NCBI RefSeq assembly: GCF_030693405.1
Contig: NZ_JAUYAW010000055.1
Span: 1-39,814 of the forward strand
Origin: Phenylobacterium sp.
GTDB lineage: Bacteria > Pseudomonadota > Alphaproteobacteria > Caulobacterales > Caulobacteraceae
Direction: 5' to 3'
Length of the DNA stretch: 39,814 nt
The notes below the pieces were generated by a model. That model saw only the letters and a list, made by a program, of their open reading frames with translations, did no database searches and was not told where the DNA came from. The translations under genes were made by a program, and so were the position numbers. This document shows, one piece after another, positions 1-7,701 of the stretch (positions are counted from its first letter, which is position 1; each line of letters begins with the position of its first letter).

Positions 1-1174
1 TGTCGGCCTGGTGACGTCGAAGTCCTTTGTGGGCGCCTCCTACCGGGCCTTCGACGGACGGCGGATGGAGAGCTTCAACTCGGGCCTGATCGCGCTCGAC
101 CGGCGGGACATCGCGTTCGGCGCCACGCCCACCGACATCATCGATGATCCCTTCTCGCCGGAGACCTACGGCCTGCAGTGGGAGAACGACAACAGCTCCA
201 CCTGGAGCCAGGCGGGCATCTTCTTCACCTCCGACATCTTCATCGGCGAGCGTCTGAACCTGATGCTCGGCGGTCGCTACGACCACTATGAGGTGGAGGC
301 GGAGGATACAGGCCTCGTCAGCTACCAGCCGCCGGGCAAGTTCGAGGACAGCCAGGGTAAGGGGACCTATTCGGCCTCGCTGACCTATCAGACCGACTTC
401 GGTCTGATGCCCTACATTACCTATGCCGAGACCGCGGCCCTGGAGATGAGCCAGGCGGGGGACATCGCGCCGTCCCTGATCCAGTCGGACTCCTGGCTGT
501 CAGACTCCGACCTGGCCGAGGCCGGGGTGAAGTTCCAGCTGCTGTCGGGCTCCCTGGTGGGGTCGGTGGCCGGTTACCGGCAGAACCGCACCCAGCTGAC
601 CGGCGGTCCCAACCCGACGGTGCGCGGCTCTCGGGCCAAGGGGGTCGAGGTGGAGATCCGCTACCTGGCCACCGACAACCTGTCCTTCACCTTCGCCGGC
701 AACACCCAGCGCACGACGATCAAGGGGCCGGACTCCAGCTTCGCCTACATCCCCTACTATGTGACGGGCGTGGATCCGGTGAACGCCTTTGGCGGCACCT
801 ATGTGGTCTGGGCCTTCTCTGGTCTGCCGGGCCGGGGCGGCGACTATGCCTACACCCTGATCCCGCGCACCGTGCTCAGCCTCTACGGCAGCTATACCAG
901 CGACGAGTATGACTGGGGCCAGGTGGGCGGTGTGTTCGGGGCGACCTCGGTCAGCGAGACGGCCCAGACGGTGGAAAACCCGATCACCTATCCGGAATAC
1001 ACCACCGCCAACCTGTCGCTCTTCTATGCGCGGGGGCCGTTCCAGGCTTCGCTCAACGTCGATAACGTGTTCGACGAGCTCTTCTTCACTCCGGCGGCGG
1101 ACTCCTACGCCAATCTGGCGGCCATTCCCGGCAAGGGCCGCGAGTGGCGGGTGACCCTGAAGCGCTCGTTCTGA
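1..1174 (+). CDS. TonB-dependent receptor, C-terminal part (5' end outside window)
   Basis: Outer-membrane receptor that would import a ligand with energy from TonB-ExbBD. The reading frame is open from base 2, so the signal peptide, plug domain and early barrel strands are outside the window. What remains (about 390 residues) has the alternating aromatic/hydrophilic pattern of beta strands, for example around GGRYDHYEVEAE and LTYQTDFGLMPYITYAE. It ends in the typical last strand, GREWRVTLKRSF, with a terminal Phe as expected for a BAM substrate. The segment SLNVDNVFDELFFTPA near the end is characteristic of siderophore-type and other TonB receptors. A strong hairpin and then an MFS permease and catabolic operon follow on the same strand, so the ligand is probably the substrate of those enzymes. 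The ligand itself cannot be told from this part. Confidence 0.93.
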   Translation, partial: VGLVTSKSFVGASYRAFDGRRMESFNSGLIALDRRDIAFGATPTDIIDDPFSPETYGLQWENDNSSTWSQAGIFFTSDIFIGERLNLMLGGRYDHYEVEAEDTGLVSYQPPGKFEDSQGKGTYSASLTYQTDFGLMPYITYAETAALEMSQAGDIAPSLIQSDSWLSDSDLAEAGVKFQLLSGSLVGSVAGYRQNRTQLTGGPNPTVRGSRAKGVEVEIRYLATDNLSFTFAGNTQRTTIKGPDSSFAYIPYYVTGVDPVNAFGGTYVVWAFSGLPGRGGDYAYTLIPRTVLSLYGSYTSDEYDWGQVGGVFGATSVSETAQTVENPITYPEYTTANLSLFYARGPFQASLNVDNVFDELFFTPAADSYANLAAIPGKGREWRVTLKRSF

Positions 1175-1181
1175 TCTGGCG

Positions 1182-1213
1182 CCCGTCGCCCGGCTGAATG
1201 GCCGGGCGACGGG
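1182..1213 (+). terminator. 13-bp perfect hairpin between receptor and MFS genes
   Basis: CCCGTCGCCCGGC (1182-1194) pairs perfectly with 1201-1213 around a 6-base loop. No T-tract follows, so it may be a weak terminator or an RNA-stability element that separates high receptor expression from lower expression of the operon downstream. Confidence 0.55.
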
Positions 1214-1239
1214 ACAGTGTTCCTCTGTGGAGGCATGAC

Positions 1240-2550
1240 ATGCCCCTGAGCCAATGGCGCCCCTGGGTGCTGCTAGGCGTCTTCAGCCTGCTCCTGTTCC
1301 TGATCTCGGCGGCGACCTTCTCGTCGCTCGGCGTTGTGCTGCCAGCCATGGTCGCCGACCAGCAGTGGAGCTGGGCGCAGGCCGGGCTCGGCTTCACCCT
1401 GCTGGGCGCCTGCTGCGGCGGCTCGGCCTGGTTCCCGCCGATGATCATCCGCAGGTTTGGGGTCCGGGCGGCCCTGCTGCTGGGCACAGCGGTCATGGCC
1501 GCAGGCTTTATCTGCCTCTACCTGACCCCCAATGTCTGGATCTACTTCCTGGGCACCGCACTCTGCGGGGTGGCCTATCAGCTGATGGCCCTGATCCCGG
1601 GCACCCATGTGCTGGCCGCGGTCTTCCAGAAGCGGGCCATGGCCTTTGGCCTTTATTTCACCCTGGGGGGGCTCGGCAGCGTGGCCGGGCCGTGGATGGC
1701 GCTCGGCGTCATGGAGGCCACCGGCGGCGCCTGGCGGCCCTTCTGGGCCCTGCAGGCGGTGGCGGCGCTGGCCATCGGCGTCATCTGCTCGCTGCTGATC
1801 CCGTCCAGCGCCTGGCTGAAGGAGTCCTCGGAGCAGATCGACAGCGCGGTGAAGGCAGACGCCGAAGCCGCCGCCGCGGCCCCGGTCCAGGCGCCCCTGG
1901 CGGTCTATCGCACGGTCCACGACTGGACCCTGAAACAGGCCATGGCCACGCCGCAGTTCTACATCCTGGTCTCGGCCTATTTTGTCCATCTGCTGAGCGG
2001 GGTGACGGTCTCCAGCCTCTCGGTGGCCCATCTGTCGGAGCGGGGCGTCGTCGCCGGCATCGCCGCGGGAATGCTGAGCCTGGAAGGGCTGATGGCCACG
2101 GTGGCCCGCCTGGGCGGTGGCTTCATCGGCGACCGGATCGACCCCAAATGGCTGCTGATGTTCGCCGTCGGCGTCCTGGGGGTCGGCTCCCTGGCGCTCA
2201 GCGTGGCTGACACCTATCCGCTGATGATCATCTATGCGGTGGGGACCGGGATCGGCTTTGGTCTGACGTCTCTGGCGGTCACCATCCTGCTGCTCAACTA
2301 TTATGGGCGGAAGAACAACCTGGAGATCTTCTCCACGGTCTGCCTGGTTGGCGCGCTCTCGGCGCTCGGCCCGCTGATCGGCGGCTCCCTGCGTGATGCG
2401 CTGGGCAGCTTCTCCCCCACCTTCCAGCTCTTCGGCGTCGTCGCCGCCGTGGTGTTCATAGCCTCGCTCTTCATGCGCCCGCCGCAGTGGAAGACAGAGG
2501 CGAACGCCCCGGCTGCCCCGCCTGCCGGCCTTGTCAACGATCCCGTCTGA
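1240..2550 (+). CDS. MFS transporter, MCT/OFA-like
   Basis: Inner-membrane permease of the major facilitator superfamily, 436 residues with about 12 hydrophobic segments and a hydrophilic, Ala-rich central loop near residues 190-225 between the two six-helix halves. The stretch RLGGGFIGDRID after helix 8 is a motif-A-like signature, and the overall look (short N-terminus, FYILVSAYFVHLLSG opening the second half) fits the monocarboxylate/oxalate-formate porter branch. An upstream in-frame ATG at 1198 lies inside the hairpin; I chose 1240 because GGAGG at 1229-1233 sits six bases before it. It lies 12 bases before the flavin monooxygenase gene. The likely job is to carry the substrate, imported by the receptor upstream, into the cytoplasm. 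Confidence 0.9.
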   Translation: MPLSQWRPWVLLGVFSLLLFLISAATFSSLGVVLPAMVADQQWSWAQAGLGFTLLGACCGGSAWFPPMIIRRFGVRAALLLGTAVMAAGFICLYLTPNVWIYFLGTALCGVAYQLMALIPGTHVLAAVFQKRAMAFGLYFTLGGLGSVAGPWMALGVMEATGGAWRPFWALQAVAALAIGVICSLLIPSSAWLKESSEQIDSAVKADAEAAAAAPVQAPLAVYRTVHDWTLKQAMATPQFYILVSAYFVHLLSGVTVSSLSVAHLSERGVVAGIAAGMLSLEGLMATVARLGGGFIGDRIDPKWLLMFAVGVLGVGSLALSVADTYPLMIIYAVGTGIGFGLTSLAVTILLLNYYGRKNNLEIFSTVCLVGALSALGPLIGGSLRDALGSFSPTFQLFGVVAAVVFIASLFMRPPQWKTEANAPAAPPAGLVNDPV

Positions 2551-2561
2551 GGCGTACCCCC

Positions 2562-3626
2562 ATGTTCCAGAAGCCCTCCCCCAACAAGGAATTCGGCGTC
2601 TTTCTGCCGGTCGCCAATGGCGGCTGGATCATCTCGGAGACCTCTCCGCCGCTCAACGACCTCTGGGCCCAGAACCGGGCCGCAGCCATCGCCGCCGATG
2701 AGGTCGGCATGGACTTCGTCATGTCCATGGGCAAGTGGCGGGGCTTTGGCGGGACCACCAACCACTGGGGCTCGTCGCTGGAGTCGGTGACCATGATGGC
2801 CGGCATCGCCGAGGCCACCAAGAATGTGAAGATCTGGGCCACCGTCCACCCGCTGCTGCAGAACCCGGCCGTGACGGCCAAGATGATCTCGACCCTCGAT
2901 CACATCAGCGGCGGCCGGGCGGGCCTGAACATTGTGGCCGGCGCCTATCGGGCCGAGTTCGACCAGATGGGCATGTGGGACGACAGCCTCGACCACGACG
3001 CCCGCTACGCGCTCACCGAGGAATGGACCGCCGTGGTCAAGCGCCTCTGGAAGGAGGAGAGCGTCGACCATGAGGGGCGCTTCTTCACTATGAAGGACTG
3101 CCAGTCCTCGCCCCAGCCCCTGTCGCGGCCGCGGCCGCAGCTGATCTGCGCGGGCCAGTCGGACCGGGGGTTCCAGTTCTCGGTGCGCGAGGCCGACATC
3201 TGCTTCATCGGCGGCCGCACGGCCGAGGAGCGCCGCGACAACAGCCTGCGGGCCAAGAAGGTGGCTGCCGACCTCGGCAAGTCGATCAAGACCTACGCCA
3301 TGTGCACCATCGTGCACGGGGAGACCGACGCAAAAGCCGAGGCGATGGTCGAGCACTACAAGACCGGCGTCGACATGGGCGCCATCCTGGAGATGCTGCG
3401 CAGCTGGGGCGTGCCGGCCGACAAGCTGGACGTGGTGGCCAAACAGCAGGGCGCCTTCATGACCCACACCGCCGTGGGCTCGCCGGCCACCTGCGCTGAG
3501 CAGGTGCAGGAGTTCGTGGAGTTCGCCCAGCTGGACGGGCTGATGCTGATCTTCCCCAACTATGTGGAAGGCCTGCAGATGTTCGGCGCCGAGATCCTGC
3601 CGGGTCTGCGTTCGGCCTTCGCATGA
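2562..3626 (+). CDS. RutA-like flavin-dependent monooxygenase (LLM class)
   Basis: Luciferase-like (bacterial alkanal monooxygenase fold) enzyme of 354 residues that uses reduced FMN and O2. It matches E. coli RutA, the pyrimidine oxygenase, at several points I recall: the start FGVFLPVANGGWIIS, the early MGKWRGFGG, DHISGGRAGLNIV, FFTMKDCQSSPQP and the phosphate-loop-like ICAGQSDRGFQFS. RutA opens the uracil ring by oxidative cleavage of an amide bond through a flavin peroxide. Here the substrate is unknown, because the rest of the rut set (rutC, rutD, rutE, rutG) is absent. The ATG at 2562 is chosen because it starts the conserved N-terminus and follows the MFS stop by 11 bases. Its stop overlaps the next gene (ATGA). 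A RutF-like reductase three genes downstream probably supplies FMNH2. Confidence 0.9.
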   Translation: MFQKPSPNKEFGVFLPVANGGWIISETSPPLNDLWAQNRAAAIAADEVGMDFVMSMGKWRGFGGTTNHWGSSLESVTMMAGIAEATKNVKIWATVHPLLQNPAVTAKMISTLDHISGGRAGLNIVAGAYRAEFDQMGMWDDSLDHDARYALTEEWTAVVKRLWKEESVDHEGRFFTMKDCQSSPQPLSRPRPQLICAGQSDRGFQFSVREADICFIGGRTAEERRDNSLRAKKVAADLGKSIKTYAMCTIVHGETDAKAEAMVEHYKTGVDMGAILEMLRSWGVPADKLDVVAKQQGAFMTHTAVGSPATCAEQVQEFVEFAQLDGLMLIFPNYVEGLQMFGAEILPGLRSAFA

Positions 3627-4285
3627 GCGCGCTCGCTGCCCCCGTGCAGGCTGACGACGGGCTGGCGACCTGGATCGCACCGGCCCGCACCGCCCTGGTA
3701 ATCATCGACATGCAGGTGGATTTCGCCGCCCCGGAAGGCCGCCTGGGCCAATGGGGCGTGGACCTGTCCACCGTGCCGCCAGCCTTGGAGAAGGCGCAGG
3801 CCCTCGCCGACGCCGCGCGCAAGGCGGGCGCGCCGGTGGTCTTTGTCGGCCTGTTCACGCGGCCGGAGACCGACTCCAGCGCCTGGCGCGAGCGGATGCG
3901 CCGGCGCGGCGGCGACCCGGACTCGGACTCCGGCCTCTGCCGGGCCGGCGAGGTCGGGTCTGACTGGCATGGCCCAAAGCCCCTGCCGGGCGAGGCGGTG
4001 GTGGAGAAGGCCCGCTATTCCGGCTTTCATGACGCGCCGCTGGACAGCGTTCTGAAGGGCCTGGGCGTCGACACCCTGGTGGTGGCGGGCCTGACCACCG
4101 AATGCTGCGTGGACTGCACGGTCCGCGACGCCTTTCATCTGGACTATCATGTGTTCCTGGCCAGCGATGCCTGCGCCGCCTACGAGGCCGAGGTTCATGC
4201 GGCCTCGCTCAAGGCCCTGGAACTGAACTGCGCGATCCTGGTCGAGACCGACCAGGTGATCACCGCCTGGGAGGAGGCCGCGTAA
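3623..4285 (+). CDS. Isochorismatase-family cysteine hydrolase, RutB-like
   Basis: Amidohydrolase of 220 residues in the isochorismatase-like superfamily. The catalytic triad is visible as Asp29 (ALVIIDMQ), Lys129 (VEKARYSGF) and Cys162 (TTECCVDCTVRDA). The block KARYSGFHDAPLDSVLKGLGV closely resembles RutB, which hydrolyses (peroxy)ureidoacrylate made by RutA. Together with the overlapping RutA-like gene before it, this suggests it removes a carbamoyl, ureido or amide group from the ring-opened product. An insertion around residues 85-120, with Arg/Asp/Ser-rich sequence, differs from E. coli RutB and may reshape the substrate pocket. The start at 3623 overlaps the preceding stop by four bases. 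Its stop TAA overlaps the next ATG (TAATG). Function as a C-N hydrolase is firm; the substrate is inferred. Confidence 0.9.
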   Translation: MSALAAPVQADDGLATWIAPARTALVIIDMQVDFAAPEGRLGQWGVDLSTVPPALEKAQALADAARKAGAPVVFVGLFTRPETDSSAWRERMRRRGGDPDSDSGLCRAGEVGSDWHGPKPLPGEAVVEKARYSGFHDAPLDSVLKGLGVDTLVVAGLTTECCVDCTVRDAFHLDYHVFLASDACAAYEAEVHAASLKALELNCAILVETDQVITAWEEAA

Positions 4286-5667
4286 TGGCCGATGGATTTC
4301 AACTGCCTGGCGCCCAGGCGCCGTTCGCTGTCACCGACGTTGACCGCGCCGCCATCGCCGCGGCGATCAGCGAGACCGAGATCGTCGAGCTGGCCCTGGC
4401 GCTGGGCAATATCCCCAGCCCCGCCGGTCATGAGTTCGCCGCCGGCGAGTTCGTCCATGACTGGATGAAGCGCGAGGGCTTCAATCCCCGCCGGGTGGGC
4501 GCGACGCCAGAGCGCAACAACATCATCGGGACCTATGGCGGGGCGGGCGAGGGCAAGAACCTGCTGTTCACCGCCCACCTGGACACCGAGGCGCCCACCT
4601 GGAACCCCGACCTGGACGCCTACAAGTACCGTCCCGAAACCCTGGACAATCCGGAGTGGGAGAAGTGCTGGCTCGAGGACGGGGTCCTCTATGGCTATCC
4701 GATCGCCAACGACCGGGGGCCGATGAGCTGCTTCATGATCGCGGCCAAGGCGCTGAAGACCGCAGGCTATGACCTGGCGGGCAAGCTCTATCTGACCGCC
4801 TGCCCCGGCGAGATCGGCCCCGAGCCCATCGAGGAGCACCGGGGTGTGGCCTATATGGGCAAGGACATCGGCGCCCATTACCTGTTCCACCACGGGGGCG
4901 TGGCGCCGGACTACGCCATCGCCGCCGAGGGCTGCGACTTTGGCCTGACCTGGGTCGGCTGCGGCTATGCCGTCTTCCGTTTCAGGCTGTGGGGGGAGGG
5001 GGTGTTCACCCCGCTGCTGACCCAGCCGGAGAAGTCGGGCGACCATCCCAATCCGATCTACCGGCTAGGCGCGCTCACCGACGCCATCCACCAGTGGAGC
5101 CGCCAGTACGAGGCCGACAGCGCCTATGAGAGCGCCGGTGGCGTGGCCCTGCCCAAGGCGCAGATTTCGGCGGTGCGTGGGGGCGTGCCCTATGCCTTCG
5201 GGGCCGGGACCGAGCTCGTAAACCTCTATCTGGAGGTGGGCCTGAACCCCCGCCAGCGGATCGCTGATTTGCAGCACTCCCTAGAGCGCATGGTGCGGGC
5301 CGCAGGGCTCGGCGAGGTGGATATCGAGCCGGTCGTGGTCCGCCACGGCTTTGAGGCGGACGCCGGCGAGGTCGCCCCCCTGGTGGGCGCGGTGGACGCC
5401 GCCACCCGCCTGTCGCTGGGCCATCCGGTGCAGCGGGCCGCGCCGGTCTATTCCAGCATGTGGCGCGACCATAACGTGTTCAACATGCAGCGGATTCCGG
5501 CCATCACCACCGGCTTCAAGCGCTGGCGTCCGAGCCCGAAGGACCTGACCGACAGCGCGCTGGTCTATGCCCTGACGGCGCTGGCCATCTGCGGTCGGGC
5601 CGAGACTGCGGAGGCCAGGAGCGGGCCTGCGCCGGTCTATGGCGACAATCCGTTCGGGAGCGCCTGA
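4285..5667 (+). CDS. M20-type metallohydrolase
   Basis: Probable zinc-dependent amidohydrolase/peptidase of 460 residues. Metal-site segments in the usual M20 order are visible: FTAHLDTEAP (His98, Asp100), IANDRGPMSCFM (bridging Asp143), TACPGEIGPE (Glu176), AIAAEGCDFG (Glu215), and a late His in SMWRDHNVF. The middle part (about 220-330) looks like the inserted dimerisation domain. The usual adjacent Glu-Glu pair, in which the first Glu is the catalytic base, reads Gly-Glu here, so the chemistry may be altered or the base may be one of the nearby Glu residues. Longer open sequence continues upstream, but the ATG at 4285 overlaps the preceding stop and is the natural operon start. It overlaps the flavin reductase gene by one base. 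Likely role: hydrolysis of an amide or carbamoyl intermediate in the same pathway. Confidence 0.82.
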   Translation: MADGFQLPGAQAPFAVTDVDRAAIAAAISETEIVELALALGNIPSPAGHEFAAGEFVHDWMKREGFNPRRVGATPERNNIIGTYGGAGEGKNLLFTAHLDTEAPTWNPDLDAYKYRPETLDNPEWEKCWLEDGVLYGYPIANDRGPMSCFMIAAKALKTAGYDLAGKLYLTACPGEIGPEPIEEHRGVAYMGKDIGAHYLFHHGGVAPDYAIAAEGCDFGLTWVGCGYAVFRFRLWGEGVFTPLLTQPEKSGDHPNPIYRLGALTDAIHQWSRQYEADSAYESAGGVALPKAQISAVRGGVPYAFGAGTELVNLYLEVGLNPRQRIADLQHSLERMVRAAGLGEVDIEPVVVRHGFEADAGEVAPLVGAVDAATRLSLGHPVQRAAPVYSSMWRDHNVFNMQRIPAITTGFKRWRPSPKDLTDSALVYALTALAICGRAETAEARSGPAPVYGDNPFGSA

Positions 5668-6185
5668 TGGGACAGGCGACAACCTTCGGGGACCTTGCGA
5701 TCAGCGCGCCCTTTGACGGCCCCGCCTGGCGCGCGGCCATGGGCGCCTTCGCCAGCGGCGTGGTCATCGTCACCACCCAGGGCGAGGACGGCGAGCCCGT
5801 GGGCACCACGGTCAGCGCGTTTTCTTCGGTCTCGCTGGATCCGCCCCTGTTGCTGGTCTGCCTGGATCACAAGAGCCGCACGCGCGCGGCGGTGAAGCGG
5901 TCGGGCCATTTCTGCATCAACATCCTGGCCGCCGGTCAGGGGGGGCTCGCCCGCCTGTTCGCAGGCCCCGGCGCCACCGACCGGTTCGCGAACCTGGAGA
6001 TCACGCCGGGCGTCCTGGGCGATCCGCAGATCACCGGCGCCCTGGCCAGCATCGACTGTCGCCTGCACTCCCTGCACGCGGCCGGCGACCACGACATCCT
6101 GATCGGCCGGGGCCTGAACATCCAGGCCGCCCCCGGCGATCCCCTCATCTACAGCCAGGGCCGGTTCCTGGGCCCAGAGGACTAA
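5667..6185 (+). CDS. Flavin reductase (RutF/HpaC-type)
   Basis: NAD(P)H:flavin oxidoreductase of 172 residues with the flavin-reductase-like split-barrel signature: MGAFASGVVIVTTQ, GTTVSAFSSVSLDPPLLLVCLD, and HFCINILA near the middle. Such enzymes deliver free FMNH2 to a partner monooxygenase, as RutF does for RutA. Its place in the same operon as the RutA-like oxygenase makes that partnership very likely. The start ATG at 5667 overlaps the M20 gene stop by one base (TGATG), which indicates translational coupling. It ends with TAA twelve bases before the next gene. Confidence 0.92.
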   Translation: MGQATTFGDLAISAPFDGPAWRAAMGAFASGVVIVTTQGEDGEPVGTTVSAFSSVSLDPPLLLVCLDHKSRTRAAVKRSGHFCINILAAGQGGLARLFAGPGATDRFANLEITPGVLGDPQITGALASIDCRLHSLHAAGDHDILIGRGLNIQAAPGDPLIYSQGRFLGPED

Positions 6186-6197
6186 AGGTCAAAGACC

Positions 6198-7010
6198 ATG
6201 GGATACGAAGTTCTGGACGTGAAGCCGATGACCCGCCGGATCGGCGCCGAGGTGTTCGGGCTCGATCTCGGCAAGCCGCTCAGCAACCGACAGACCGCCG
6301 AGCTGCGTGAGGCCCTGGCCAACCACCAGGTGCTGTTCTTCCGCGACCAGGAGATGGACCACGACGCCCACAAGGCGGTCGGCCGACTGTTCGGCGAGCT
6401 GGCCATCCACTCGGCCATCGCCGGCATTGAGGGCCATCCGGAGATCGTCGCCATCCACGCTGACGCCGACTCCAAGTTCGTGGCCGGGGAGAACTGGCAC
6501 TCCGACCTGACCTGCGATCCCGAACCGCCGCTGGGCTCGATCCTCTATATGCCCGTGGTTCCCGAGAGCGGCGGCGACACGGTCTTCGCCTCGATGTACG
6601 CGGCCTATGATGCGCTCTCAGAGCGGATGAAGGTCTATCTGGAGGGGCTGCAGGCCGTCCACGACGCCAACCCGGTCTATCAGAAGCTCTTCCCGGACCT
6701 GGACCGGAAGTACAACCGCTCGGTCCATCCGGTGATCCGCACCCATCCGGTGACCGGCAAGAAGCTGATCTTCGTCAACCCGTCCTACACCACCCACATC
6801 GAGGGCCTGGCCGACGAGGAGAGCGCGGCGATCCTAAACTTCCTCTACGTCCATTGCATGAACCCCAACTACCAGGTCCGCTTCCGCTGGCGGGCCAACT
6901 CGGTGGCCTTCTGGGACAACCGCTGCACCTGGCATCAGGCCATCTGGGACTACTTCCCGGATGTGCGGTCAGGGTTCCGGGTGACGGTGGCGGGGGATAA
7001 GCCGTTTTGA
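6198..7010 (+). CDS. TauD/TfdA-family 2-oxoglutarate dioxygenase (first copy)
   Basis: Non-heme Fe(II)/2-oxoglutarate-dependent dioxygenase of 270 residues. The iron facial triad is His101-x-Asp103 (ENWHSDLTC) and His246 (RCTWHQAIW); Arg261 (SGFRVTV) is the expected 2-oxoglutarate-binding arginine. Members hydroxylate taurine, phenoxyacetates and many other substrates, often causing loss of the heteroatom side chain. As the last gene of the operon it follows the flavin reductase by 12 bases. The sequence AAAGGTCAAAGACC before the ATG contains an AAAGG ribosome-binding site. Substrate not predictable. A second family member lies at 9381-10235, and the two differ enough to suggest different substrates. 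Confidence 0.92.
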   Translation: MGYEVLDVKPMTRRIGAEVFGLDLGKPLSNRQTAELREALANHQVLFFRDQEMDHDAHKAVGRLFGELAIHSAIAGIEGHPEIVAIHADADSKFVAGENWHSDLTCDPEPPLGSILYMPVVPESGGDTVFASMYAAYDALSERMKVYLEGLQAVHDANPVYQKLFPDLDRKYNRSVHPVIRTHPVTGKKLIFVNPSYTTHIEGLADEESAAILNFLYVHCMNPNYQVRFRWRANSVAFWDNRCTWHQAIWDYFPDVRSGFRVTVAGDKPF

Positions 7011-7039
7011 GGCAGTTCAACGCGCCTTGCCCGGATTGA

Positions 7040-7345
7040 CTAAGGCAAATCCAGCGAGCTTTCCCAGTCCCGGCCGGCATAAAGCACCCGCAGGATTGTG
7101 ACCTCATTCTCGACCAAGAAAGCAATGGTCAGGCGTCGTTCGAAGCCGATGGGGCGAAGGCCTGGGCGGATATCATCTCGGCGAGTACCGCGTTCGGCTG
7201 CGGTTTCGAAGCCGGCGAGGAACTGCTCGATCCGGCCGATGTAGGCCATCGCTGTCTCGGGCGAGGCCTCGCTGGCGATCCAATCATATAGGGCGACGAG
7301 ATCGTCTCTGGCTTCGGGACTGAAGACAATCGCGCGGCGGATCAC
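7040..7345 (-). CDS. parE: ParE/RelE-family toxin
   Basis: Type II toxin of 101 residues. The pattern VFSPEARDDLVALYDWIASE at the N-terminus, GLRPIGFERRLTIAFLVENE in the middle and TILRVLYAGRDW at the end is that of the ParE branch of the ParE/RelE superfamily; ParE proteins poison DNA gyrase. The start is GTG at 7345 and overlaps the antitoxin stop by four bases (GTGA), as in most such operons. It lies at the 3' side of the catabolic operon, tail to tail with the TauD gene. The target is inferred from family, not from the sequence itself. Confidence 0.9.
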   Translation of the reverse strand: MIRRAIVFSPEARDDLVALYDWIASEASPETAMAYIGRIEQFLAGFETAAERGTRRDDIRPGLRPIGFERRLTIAFLVENEVTILRVLYAGRDWESSLDLP

Positions 7346-7617
7346 TTGCGATCCTTCGACCGTTCCTCGTGCCGCGCCTGGATGTCGGAGAAGGCTGACG
7401 CTGAGGAGACCGCCCTGCCGGGGTCCTCTCGCATGGCGTCGTAGGTAGGAGCGACCTCTTCCCGGAGCCAGCGGCTGATGGCTTCGTCGCGTTCCTTGAG
7501 CGCGCGAAGGCCGGCGCGGACGACCTCGCTGGCTGAGGCGTAGTCGCCGGAGCTGACCTTGGCGTCGATGAATTCGGCTTGGTCCCTGGGCAGGCTTACG
7601 GTTCTCTTCTCGATCAT
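7342..7617 (-). CDS. parD: ParD-family antitoxin
   Basis: Antitoxin of 91 residues. The N-terminal 45 residues (EKRTVSLPRDQAEFIDAKVS, then GDYASASEVVRAGLRAL) are the ribbon-helix-helix DNA-binding fold of ParD/CopG proteins. The C-terminal half is polar and probably disordered until it wraps the toxin. The ATG at 7615-7617 is preceded by GAAAGG on the minus strand. The frame continues open upstream, but nothing there resembles the family. ParD normally represses its own promoter, and a perfect palindrome lies 37-59 bases upstream. Confidence 0.9.
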   Translation of the reverse strand: MIEKRTVSLPRDQAEFIDAKVSSGDYASASEVVRAGLRALKERDEAISRWLREEVAPTYDAMREDPGRAVSSASAFSDIQARHEERSKDRK

Positions 7618-7653
7618 GGCTTGGACCTTTCGCGCTCCAGCGAAAGCTACCAT

Positions 7654-7676
7654 GCGGTATGACTTATTCATACCGC
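7654..7676. promoter_or_regulatory. Palindromic operator of parDE
   Basis: GCGGTATGA (7654-7662) and TCATACCGC (7668-7676) form a perfect 9-bp inverted repeat with a 5-base spacer. It sits just upstream of parD and just before the divergent GNAT gene, so ParD bound here could repress both. Assignment to ParD is inferred from position. Confidence 0.7.
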
Positions 7677-7701
7677 GGCGAGTGCGATGGAGGGGCTTCA
7701 A

